Below, in pieces: positions 1-7,517 of a DNA stretch of 7,702 nt. Both the position numbers and the translations under genes were made by a program. The notes under the pieces are model-generated. The model was not told the origin of the DNA. It saw nothing but the letters and a program-made list of their open reading frames with translations, and made no database searches. Within the stretch, counting starts at the first letter, position 1; each line of letters begins with the position of its first letter. The stretch lies in contig JAGQRC010000145.1 of NCBI GenBank assembly GCA_020425835.1, forward strand, positions 1 through 7,702, in the 5' to 3' direction. The stretch comes from Planctomycetota bacterium (GTDB lineage Bacteria; Planctomycetota; UBA8108; UBA1146; JAJFFE01).

Positions 1-759
1 CAGGACCTCGCCACCTTCGACCTCGGGTTGTCGTTGGCGGATGACAATCCCGTTTCGGACAAGATCGCCAAGGCGTTCTGGCCGACGATCTCCGTCAACG
101 TCGTGGCGACGTTGCTCGCCTTCGTGATCAGCGTCCCGATCGGCCTCCTCAGCGCGGCGCGTCGCAACGGCCTGTTCGATCGTGCCGGAGGGGCAATGCT
201 GTACGCGCTGTACTCGATCCCCTCCTATGTCGGGGCGATCATCCTGATCTTCTTCCTCGGCGTCCGTTGGGACCTCCTTCCGTTCAGCGGCATGGTAGGG
301 GACGACTACTTCGAGCTCACGACGTGGGGCCGGTTCGCGGACATCTGCGCCCACATGACGATCTACGTCATCTGTGCGATGTACGGCTCGCTCGCCTTCT
401 ACTCGCGGTTCGTCCGGCAGAACATGCTCGAGGTCGTGCGGCAGGACTTCATTCGGACGGCGCGCTCCAAGGGATTGAGCGAACGGACGGTGATCGTGAA
501 GCACGCGTTCCGCAACACCTTGATCCCCTTGCTGACCCTGCTCGGTCTGGTGGTCCCCGGGTTGTTGGGGGGCTCGGTGATTCTGGAGAACATCTTCACC
601 TGGCCGGGGTTGGGGCGACTCTTCATCGAGTCGATCTACCAGCGGGACTATCCGACGCTGATGGCGCTCTCGACCGCGACCGCCGTCCTCGTCCTCTTCT
701 CGACACTTGCGGTCGACCTGCTCTACGGAGTGGTCGATCCGCGCGTCAGCCATCGCTAG
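1..759 (+). CDS. OppB-type peptide ABC transporter permease, 5'-truncated
   Basis: This is an inner-membrane subunit of a peptide/nickel-class ABC importer (binding-protein-dependent transport permease, DppB/OppB type). Frame 1 is open from the first base, so the gene starts upstream; a TTG at 28 lies inside the conserved region and is not the likely start. The 252 visible residues open with the FDLGLSL stretch that in OppB proteins follows the first periplasmic loop, so about 75-90 N-terminal residues including TM1 are missing. Hydrophobic segments follow at about residues 33-50, 65-90, 115-135, 170-195 and 220-242. The cytoplasmic EAA loop that docks on the ATPase starts at D149 (DFIRTARSKG, invariant-type glycine at 158) and runs to about 177. 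The C-terminus DPRVSHR is the usual OppB ending. It is followed after 8 bp by an OppC/YejE-type permease, its probable heterodimer partner. The family assignment is firm; the substrate is not shown by the sequence. Confidence 0.94.
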   Translation, partial: QDLATFDLGLSLADDNPVSDKIAKAFWPTISVNVVATLLAFVISVPIGLLSAARRNGLFDRAGGAMLYALYSIPSYVGAIILIFFLGVRWDLLPFSGMVGDDYFELTTWGRFADICAHMTIYVICAMYGSLAFYSRFVRQNMLEVVRQDFIRTARSKGLSERTVIVKHAFRNTLIPLLTLLGLVVPGLLGGSVILENIFTWPGLGRLFIESIYQRDYPTLMALSTATAVLVLFSTLAVDLLYGVVDPRVSHR

Positions 760-762
760 GAG
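758..762 (+). promoter_or_regulatory. Ribosome binding site AGGAG for the first OppC-type permease
   Basis: AGGAG overlaps the stop codon (TAG, 757-759) of the preceding permease and lies 5 nt before ATG 768. It fixes the start of the next gene at 768, although that frame stays open upstream to 267 inside the previous gene. The overlap suggests coupled translation of the two permease subunits. Confidence 0.8.
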
Positions 763-767
763 TGTCG

Positions 768-1847
768 ATGTCGAAGCAAGACGAGAAGACTCGGGCCCGG
801 AAGCTCAAGCGAGAGAGCTTCTGGCGGATCACCGTTCGGCGGTTCCTTCGTTCGAAGCTCGGGATGGTCGGACTCGCGATCGCCATTGCGATGCTGCTGG
901 TCGGCTTCTTCGCCCCGATCATCGCGAATGACCGCCCGATCGTCTGCCGATTCCAGGGCGAGATCTTCGCCCCAGGGGTGGTGGAGCTCTTCGATCGGGT
1001 ACCGATCGTCGGTTGGCTCGTGAGCCAGTCCTATCCGTTCGACCAGGCGACCTTCGACTTCCACCGGGACTACCCGCGGCAGAAGGAGGATGGGGACTGG
1101 GCGCTGATGCCGCCGATTCCCTACCACCCACTCGCGACGACCTCGGAGGTTCTGGAGAAGCCCTCGGCGAAGCACTGGCTGGGCACGGATCAAGTCGGGC
1201 GCGACCTCGCGTCGAGGATGATCTACGGCGCGCGGATCTCCATGCTGGTCGGCTTCGTCTCGATGAGCGTGGCCACGGTCATCGGGCTGATCCTCGGATC
1301 GTTGGCCGGGTACTTCGGCGGTTGGGTCGACGTGATCATCTCGCGCTTCATCGAGGTGGTGATCTGCTTCCCGGTCTTCTTCCTGATCCTTCTCCTGATC
1401 GCGGTGCTCGACGAGCCCAGCATCTGGCTGGTCATGGCGGTGATCGGTGCGGTGAGCTGGACCAACATCGCGCGCTACATCCGCGGTGAGTTCATCCGGT
1501 TGCGCGACTCGGAGTTCGCGATGGCGGCGAAAGCGCTCGGCGCCGGCCACGGTCGGATCATCTTCCGCCATCTGCTCCCGAACTCGTTGGCGCCGGTCTT
1601 CGTGACCGTGACCTTCGGCATCGCCTCCGCGATCATCGCCGAGGCGGCGCTCTCCTGGTTGGGAGTCGGCGTCCGCCCGCCGGCGCCATCGTGGGGGAAC
1701 ATCCTCCAGCAGGCGTACGGCAACATGCAGACGACTCCGCACATGCTGTTTCCGCCCTGCGTGGCGATCTTCTTCGCCGTCCTCAGCTACAACTTGATCG
1801 GGGACACCCTGCGCGACGCCGTCGACCCCCGCGTCTCGAAGTCCTGA
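768..1847 (+). CDS. YejE/OppC-type peptide ABC transporter permease
   Basis: This 359-residue inner-membrane permease subunit is the likely partner of the OppB-type protein just upstream. A basic, charged N-terminus (residues 1-30) precedes TM1 at about 31-52. A periplasmic stretch of about 84 residues (53-136) contains NDRPIVCRFQGE and MPPIPYHPL, features I associate with the YejE branch rather than E. coli OppC. Then comes the OppC hallmark HWLGTDQVGRDL (136-147), further hydrophobic segments at about 158-182, 190-213, 218-232, 272-295 and 328-347, and the ATPase-docking EAA loop at about 250-271 (AMAAKALGAG to LLPN, with Met where many members have Glu). It ends DPRVSKS. Start ATG 768 is supported by AGGAG 5 nt upstream; the longer open frame back to 267 overlaps the previous gene. 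Sixteen bases separate it from oppA. YejE-like is a resemblance call; it could equally be named DppC/OppC. Confidence 0.94.
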   Translation: MSKQDEKTRARKLKRESFWRITVRRFLRSKLGMVGLAIAIAMLLVGFFAPIIANDRPIVCRFQGEIFAPGVVELFDRVPIVGWLVSQSYPFDQATFDFHRDYPRQKEDGDWALMPPIPYHPLATTSEVLEKPSAKHWLGTDQVGRDLASRMIYGARISMLVGFVSMSVATVIGLILGSLAGYFGGWVDVIISRFIEVVICFPVFFLILLLIAVLDEPSIWLVMAVIGAVSWTNIARYIRGEFIRLRDSEFAMAAKALGAGHGRIIFRHLLPNSLAPVFVTVTFGIASAIIAEAALSWLGVGVRPPAPSWGNILQQAYGNMQTTPHMLFPPCVAIFFAVLSYNLIGDTLRDAVDPRVSKS

Positions 1848-1863
1848 AGGAGCGCCCCCGTCC

Positions 1864-3606
1864 ATGAGTCCGGTCATCCGCCAAGTCGCGTCCTTCACCA
1901 TCCTCGGGGGGATCCTCGTCGCCGCGATCGTGATCTCCAGCGGGGCGCGACTCGAGGAGGCGGATGTCGTCTTCAACAACGGCTCCGAGATCAGCTCGGT
2001 CGATCCGGCGACGGTGACCGGCGTCCCCGAGGGGCGCGTCATCAAGGCGATCTTCGAGGGGCTCACCGTCAAGCACCCGAAGACCCTCGAGCCGATGCCG
2101 GGAGTCGCCGAACGTTGGACGATCTCCGACGACAAGCGGCTCTACACGTTCTTCCTGCGCAAGGATGCGCGCTGGTCCAATGGCGATCCGGTGACGGCGC
2201 GCGACTTCGTCTACAGCTGGGAGCGGTTCCTCAACGCGGAGACGGCGGCTGAGTACGCCTACCAACTCTGGTACGTCGAGGGCGCGCGGGAGTACACGAC
2301 CGAGCTCGACGAAGACGGCAAGCCGAAGAAGGGTTTCGAGACGGTCGGCATCCGCGCCGTCGATGACTACACGCTCGAGGTCCGGCTGTTGAACCCGACC
2401 CCGTACTTCCTCGAGCTGACCGCCTTCTACCCGCTGTTCCCGGTGAATCGGCGCAACATCGAGGAGGCGAAGGAGAAGTGGCCGGACGAATGGCGGACGC
2501 GCTGGCTGCGCCCGGAGAACCTGGTCACCAATGGGCCCTACCGCATCGCGTTCCGGCGCATCAACGATCGACTCCGGCTCGTGAAGAGCGAGACCTATTG
2601 GGATGCGGACAACGTCGCGATGCGTTCGATCGATGTCCTCGCGGTCGAGAACTACAACACCGGACTGAACCTCTACCTCACCGGGGGCGCCGACTGGATC
2701 GACCGCGTCCCGCTGACCCACGTCCAGACATTGATGAAGCGCGAGGACTTCAACCCGAGCCCCTACCTCGGCTCCTACTTCTACCGAGTCAACGTGACGC
2801 GTCCGCCGTTCGACGATGTCCGCGTGCGTCGCGCGCTCTGCTTGGCGATCCCTCGGCAGAACATCGTGGAGAACATCACGCGCGCGGGGCAGCTCCCGGC
2901 ACTGGGCCTGGTCCCGCCGATGAGCAACTACCGACCCGCGGAGTTCGAGCCGGGGACGATCGAGGACGCGAAGCAGCTCCTGGTCGACGCAGGCTACGGC
3001 GAGGGCGGTCGGCAGTTCCCGACGATCGAGATCCACTACAACACCTCGGAGGCGCACCGCAACATCGCCGAGGTGATCGCCGACTCCTGGCGGAGGAACC
3101 TCGGGATCGATGCCAAGCTCCTGAACCAGGAGTGGAAGGTGTACCTCGACACCCAGCGGAACATCGACTACGACGTCTCGCGCGCGGCCTGGATCGGCGA
3201 CTATGTCGATCCCAATACGTTCATCGACATGTTCGTGACCGATGGCGAGAACAACAAGACGGGGTGGGGCAACCCCCGCTACGACGAGCTGGTCGAGAGC
3301 GCGAAGGTGGAGCCGGACCCGACGAAGCGGCTCGTCATGCTCTACGAGGCGGAGACGATTCTCTGCCGTGAGCTCCCGATCCTCCCGATCTACTACTACG
3401 TGACTCAGAACATGGTGAACCCACGTCTCGGAGGGCTCTACGAGAACATCCAGAGCGAGCACTTCCCGAAGTTCTGGTACTGGATGGACGACGAGGAACT
3501 CGCCGCCAAGAGAGCGGACGCGGAGTTCCCGAAGGAGATGGTGCCGGCGCACGGTCCACGCGACGGCCTCTATTCGCCCGCCCAGCAGCGGGCGAGAGGG
3601 GGGTGA
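1864..3606 (+). CDS. oppA: Oligopeptide-binding protein OppA (SBP_bac_5 family)
   Basis: This is the extracytoplasmic peptide-binding subunit that delivers peptides to the OppBC channel. The 580 residues align along their length with E. coli OppA (543-residue precursor). Shared landmarks include DPATVTGVPEG (47-57), IFEGL (63-67), a family signature region about 81-107 (AERWTISDD to DARWSNG), YQLWYVEGAREY (133-144), NQEWKVYLDT (421-430) and PIYYYV (508-513). WIGDYVDP (443-450) matches the E. coli WCADYNEP segment, so D446 would correspond to OppA Asp419, which binds the peptide's amino end. R440 would match Arg413. The N-terminus has one hydrophobic stretch (about 8-25) and no lipobox cysteine. 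SGA at 26-28 could be a signal peptidase I site, or the stretch could remain as an anchor. About 40 charged residues (541-580) extend past the E. coli end. GAAGGAG (1846-1852) lies 11 nt before ATG. It sits between a permease pair and its own oppBC. Confidence 0.95.
   Translation: MSPVIRQVASFTILGGILVAAIVISSGARLEEADVVFNNGSEISSVDPATVTGVPEGRVIKAIFEGLTVKHPKTLEPMPGVAERWTISDDKRLYTFFLRKDARWSNGDPVTARDFVYSWERFLNAETAAEYAYQLWYVEGAREYTTELDEDGKPKKGFETVGIRAVDDYTLEVRLLNPTPYFLELTAFYPLFPVNRRNIEEAKEKWPDEWRTRWLRPENLVTNGPYRIAFRRINDRLRLVKSETYWDADNVAMRSIDVLAVENYNTGLNLYLTGGADWIDRVPLTHVQTLMKREDFNPSPYLGSYFYRVNVTRPPFDDVRVRRALCLAIPRQNIVENITRAGQLPALGLVPPMSNYRPAEFEPGTIEDAKQLLVDAGYGEGGRQFPTIEIHYNTSEAHRNIAEVIADSWRRNLGIDAKLLNQEWKVYLDTQRNIDYDVSRAAWIGDYVDPNTFIDMFVTDGENNKTGWGNPRYDELVESAKVEPDPTKRLVMLYEAETILCRELPILPIYYYVTQNMVNPRLGGLYENIQSEHFPKFWYWMDDEELAAKRADAEFPKEMVPAHGPRDGLYSPAQQRARGG
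3574..3595 (+). promoter_or_regulatory. GC-rich hairpin at the oppA-oppB boundary
   Basis: TCGCCCGC (3574-3581) pairs perfectly with GCGGGCGA (3588-3595) around a 6-nt loop CCAGCA. It lies in the last codons of oppA (from residue 571) and stops three bases before the oppB Shine-Dalgarno. No U-run follows, so it is not an intrinsic terminator. In many binding-protein operons such structures protect the upstream mRNA or restrict downstream translation so that binding protein exceeds permease; that role here is inferred. Confidence 0.5.
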
Positions 3607-3608
3607 TC
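3599..3608 (+). promoter_or_regulatory. Extended Shine-Dalgarno for TTG-started oppB
   Basis: GGGGGTGATC differs in one position (a G that can wobble-pair) from GGAGGTGATC, the full complement of the usual 16S rRNA 3' tail. The G-run ends 7 nt before TTG 3611 and the site spans the oppA stop codon (3604-3606). This strong match supports the TTG as the true start, since no in-frame ATG or GTG offers the same TM1. Confidence 0.75.
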
Positions 3609-3610
3609 GG

Positions 3611-4600
3611 TTGCTCGGCTTCCTTCTTCGGCGTTTGCTCTGGTTCGCGATCACGGTCCTGATCGTCATCACCGTCAGCTTCTTCCTGATGCGGAGCGTG
3701 CGGGGGGGCCCGTTCGATCGGGACGTCTCCCTCCATCCTGTGATCGAGAAGAACATCCAGGCGCGTTACCACCTCGACTGGTCGCTGGGGAAACAATTCT
3801 TCCACTACCTCGGACCGTTCAATCTCGACGCCGACGGCCCTCGGTTCGTCGGGGGCGACGGCAGTGGGGCGACCTTCGGCGGGGTGCTCACGTTCGACTT
3901 CGGCCCGTCGTTCAAGTACCGAGATCTGAGCGTCAACGACATCATCGCCGAGTCCTTGCCGATCTCGGTGCTGCTCGGAACGGTCGCGATGATCTTCGCG
4001 GTGTCGCTGGGGTTGACCGCTGGGGTGCTCTCGTCGCTGCGGCGCGGGAGCGGGCTCGATCTCGCGATGCGGCTCACGGCGACGATGGGGATCGCGCTCC
4101 CGAACTTCGTGATCGCGGGCTTCCTGGTGATCATCTTCGTCTTCGATCTCGGGCTGCTCCCGGTTGCGGGATGGGGCACCTTGAAGGACATGCTGTTGCC
4201 CTCCTTCGCGCTCGGACTCCCGTTCGCCGCGTACATTGCGCGACTGACCCGAACCGGAATGCTCGAGGTCCTCTCCCACGACTACATCCGCACCGCTCAC
4301 GCCAAGGGGCTTCCCGCGAAGACCGTGCTCCTGCGCCACGCGATCAAGGGGGGCATCCTTCCGGTCGTCTCCTACCTCGGTCCCGCGACCGCAGGGATCC
4401 TGACGGGTAGCCTGGTGATCGAGCGGATCTTCCTGATTCCGGGGACCGGCTCTCACTTCATCAACAGCGCGCTCGCCCGGGACTACACGTTGGCCATGGG
4501 GGTGACCATCCTCTACACGGTCTTGGTCTACACGCTGAACACGCTGGTCGACTTCGCCTACACGCTCCTCGATCCTCGGATCTCACTGGAGGATCACTGA
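3611..4600 (+). CDS. oppB: Oligopeptide transport permease OppB
   Basis: This inner-membrane channel subunit heterodimerises with OppC. The 329 residues closely follow E. coli OppB (306): MLGFLLRRLLWF at the start, TM1 about 8-27, YHLD (53-56), DFGPSFKYRDLSVND (96-110), then hydrophobic segments about 116-140, 160-182, 195-210, 255-272 and 295-318. The EAA loop for ATPase docking runs from D224 (DYIRTAHAKGLP) to LP at 250-251, and the end is DPRISLEDH. It starts with TTG, four bases after oppA stops, supported by the extended Shine-Dalgarno. Compared with E. coli it carries about 25 extra residues (about 70-94, glycine- and aspartate-rich) in the first periplasmic loop just before the FGPSFKY stretch. 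Only one base separates its stop from oppC. The direct resemblance makes the OppB assignment firmer than for the permease at the window's left edge. Confidence 0.96.
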   Translation: MLGFLLRRLLWFAITVLIVITVSFFLMRSVRGGPFDRDVSLHPVIEKNIQARYHLDWSLGKQFFHYLGPFNLDADGPRFVGGDGSGATFGGVLTFDFGPSFKYRDLSVNDIIAESLPISVLLGTVAMIFAVSLGLTAGVLSSLRRGSGLDLAMRLTATMGIALPNFVIAGFLVIIFVFDLGLLPVAGWGTLKDMLLPSFALGLPFAAYIARLTRTGMLEVLSHDYIRTAHAKGLPAKTVLLRHAIKGGILPVVSYLGPATAGILTGSLVIERIFLIPGTGSHFINSALARDYTLAMGVTILYTVLVYTLNTLVDFAYTLLDPRISLEDH

Positions 4601-4601
4601 C

Positions 4602-6467
4602 ATGGCCGCGGCGAAACGACCGCAACGACGGGGCTGGAACCTGGGGGAGGGATCGCTCGAGCGCTACCTCTCGGAAGCGGCGCAGTTCCGGGGGGAGAGC
4701 TTGTGGTCCGACGCGTGGCGGCGCCTGCGTCGGAACAGGAGCGCGTTCTTCTCGCTGATCTTCCTCGGGTGTTTCGGACTCCTCAGTCTCTTCTCCCCGC
4801 TGCTCCCGCTGCCGTCGCCGAAGACGATCCAGCTCGATCGAGATCTGCTCCCGCCGATGCGCGTAGCGAAGGAGGAGATCGACGCGGAGGTCCAGGACGA
4901 CACGCGAAACGTGTTCGGGGATCGCGAGTGGGCGCACCGGACGCGGATCGTCCTCGCCTTCGCGGAGAGCGCGGACTCCGGATCGGGTCGGTGGGCCGAA
5001 CGATTGACGGCGCTGACCGGTCGCGCCCTCTCGGAGCCGAAGGTTGAGTCGAGCGAGTCGGGGACGACGATCACTTGGGACGTGCCGTTCTCGGGGAGCG
5101 ACAGTCCCCGCGTGGACTACGCGTCGACCGGTCGGACGGCGAAGCTGCGCGGCATCCGCGCGATCGGGAAGAAGCCCGGGAAGTCGCGCTACTCCTTCGA
5201 TCTCCCTCTCGATGTCGGAACGATCCGCGCGTGGCGGACGCAGACCCTCCCCAGTCGCGTGGTGCTCGCGATCGAGACCGACGAGGCGGAGCCGGGGATT
5301 CCCGATCGGCGGTACGTGTTCCGCCTGTCGAAGGCGGAGAAGGCGCTCCCGGAGTCGATCGAGATCAACGGTCACGCGGCACCTCCCGAGGGTCGACGCG
5401 ATGAGCATTCGCTCCGAGGCTCCGCACCGACCGCCGACTCCGCGGCGAAGGTCGTCCGGACTCCGACGGGGGAGGTGAAGCTCTCGCCGGATCTCCTCGC
5501 CTGGGTGGCTGCCGCAGATGACGACACCGAGAGCCGGTTCCGGTTCGAGGAGATCGCTCGCGATGGGCGCGAGCAGTCAGCGACCGTCCATCACGGGTTG
5601 ATCGCACGACTTCGTGACGCCTTCGCCGACGACCCCGACGTGCAGGTCGCCGCGGTCGAGCCGACCAGCGCGTACTGGGAACTGAACGCGTTCGATCGAG
5701 GGTTGGTCTGGCTCCGCGGGAAGACGTTCGGGTTGTGGCGGACCGGCAACTGGCTCGGGACCGACGCGCTGGGACGAGATCTCCTCTCCCGGATCATCTG
5801 GGGAAGTCGTACGTCGATCCTGGTCGCCCTCGCCGCCGCGCTCTGCAGCCTGGTGATCGGGGTCACCTATGGCGCGTTCGCCGGCCTGATGGGCGGGCGG
5901 ATCGACAACTGGATGATGCGGGTGGTCGACATTCTGTACTCGATCCCGTTCATCTTCGTGGTGATCTTCCTGATCACGATCGTCAACGAGTATCGCACGG
6001 AGCTCGAGGACAGTATCGGACTCGATCGCGAGGTGCTGTTCTTCCTGGTGATCGGCGCGATCTACTGGCTGACCATGGCGCGCGTCGTCCGCGGGCAGGT
6101 GCTCTCGCTCAAGAACTCCGAGTTCATCGAGGCGACCCGGGTGATCGGAGCGTCGACGAGGCGGATCCTGTTCGTTCACATCATTCCCAACGTGTTGTCG
6201 GTGGTGATCGTCTACCTGACGCTCACCATTCCCGCGGTGATGCTGTTCGAGGCGTTCCTCTCGTTCCTCGGGCTCGGGATCGAGCCGCCGAAGGTGAGCT
6301 GGGGGCTCCTCGCCGTCGACAGCACCGAGGCGATCAGTCCCGTGCAGCTCCACTGGTGGCTGGTGATCTTCCCGGCGCTCGCGATGGCTTCGACCCTGCT
6401 CGCGCTCAACATTCTCGGGGACGGCTTGCGCGACGCGCTCGACCCGAAGCTCCGAGGGAAGGACTGA
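4602..6467 (+). CDS. oppC: Oligopeptide transport permease OppC with a large periplasmic insertion
   Basis: This is the second channel subunit, partner of OppB. At 621 residues it is about twice the E. coli OppC length (302). The N-terminal part (GESLWSDAWRRLRRNRSA, 31-48) and TM1 (about 48-68) match E. coli OppC, and the match resumes at NWLGTDALGRDLLSR (383-397). Between them lie about 310 residues where E. coli has about 28. The C-terminal part has hydrophobic segments at about 404-428, 442-462, 479-492, 531-552 and 585-604. The EAA loop EATRVIGAS to IIPN (510-530) has Thr in place of the second Ala. GDGLRDALDPK (606-616) closes it as in E. coli. About 12 further residues (462-476) are extra before the next membrane segment. 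GGAGG at 4588-4592 lies 9 nt before ATG; the gene follows oppB by one base and precedes oppD by three. No frameshift separates insert and permease, so this is one continuous polypeptide. Confidence 0.95.
   Translation: MAAAKRPQRRGWNLGEGSLERYLSEAAQFRGESLWSDAWRRLRRNRSAFFSLIFLGCFGLLSLFSPLLPLPSPKTIQLDRDLLPPMRVAKEEIDAEVQDDTRNVFGDREWAHRTRIVLAFAESADSGSGRWAERLTALTGRALSEPKVESSESGTTITWDVPFSGSDSPRVDYASTGRTAKLRGIRAIGKKPGKSRYSFDLPLDVGTIRAWRTQTLPSRVVLAIETDEAEPGIPDRRYVFRLSKAEKALPESIEINGHAAPPEGRRDEHSLRGSAPTADSAAKVVRTPTGEVKLSPDLLAWVAAADDDTESRFRFEEIARDGREQSATVHHGLIARLRDAFADDPDVQVAAVEPTSAYWELNAFDRGLVWLRGKTFGLWRTGNWLGTDALGRDLLSRIIWGSRTSILVALAAALCSLVIGVTYGAFAGLMGGRIDNWMMRVVDILYSIPFIFVVIFLITIVNEYRTELEDSIGLDREVLFFLVIGAIYWLTMARVVRGQVLSLKNSEFIEATRVIGASTRRILFVHIIPNVLSVVIVYLTLTIPAVMLFEAFLSFLGLGIEPPKVSWGLLAVDSTEAISPVQLHWWLVIFPALAMASTLLALNILGDGLRDALDPKLRGKD
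4815..5741 (+). other. Periplasmic insertion domain of OppC, unknown fold
   Basis: Residues about 72-380 of OppC have no counterpart in E. coli OppC beyond a short linker. The stretch is cysteine-free, strongly charged, without any membrane-length hydrophobic run, and follows TM1, so it should lie outside the inner membrane. Short beta-like segments recur, for instance TRIVLAFAES (114-123), TTITWDVPF (155-163), SRVVLAIETD (218-227) and RRYVFRLS (236-243). Residues about 262-312 are polar and probably flexible, followed by a likely helical part (HHGLIARLRDAFADDP, 330-345). The two strands reading R-[IV]-V-L-A hint at a repeated beta unit. I do not recognise the domain. Confidence 0.75.
6459..6463 (+). 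promoter_or_regulatory. Ribosome binding site AAGGA for oppD
   Basis: AAGGA ends 7 nt before GTG 6471 and lies in the last codons of oppC. It supports GTG as the start; the nucleotide-binding domain begins within ten residues of it, as usual for OppD. Confidence 0.65.
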
Positions 6468-6470
6468 GCG

Positions 6471-7509
<1,039 letters not shown>

Positions 7510-7517
<8 letters not shown>

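Noticed and set aside
267..767. Upstream extension of the first OppC-type permease to ATG 267
   Set aside because: The extra 167 residues overlap the OppB-type gene in another frame and look like compositional noise. ATG 768 has a ribosome site and starts a normal N-terminus.
756..2135. Long open frame on the minus strand (459 codons)
   Set aside because: It overlaps two well-supported permease/OppA genes, and its product is Arg/Asp/Glu/His-rich low-complexity sequence with no recognisable domain. It is an antisense shadow of high third-position GC.
3574..3610. Hairpin read as an intrinsic terminator after oppA
   Set aside because: The stem is followed by a G-run and a Shine-Dalgarno rather than a U-tract, and oppB starts at once, so termination is unlikely.
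1783..3756. Minus-strand open frame of 657 codons opposite oppA
   Set aside because: It mirrors the oppA codon pattern, has no recognisable motif, and has no neighbouring gene on that strand.
4833..4842. Perfect palindrome CTCGATCGAG as an operator candidate
   Set aside because: It lies inside oppC coding sequence, and TCGATCGAG-like words recur elsewhere in coding sequence as part of the general CGATCG excess.
5044..5478. Separate small gene inside the oppC insertion
   Set aside because: The alternative frames give Arg/Ser-rich shadow sequence, while the oppC frame stays open and in phase with OppC on both sides.
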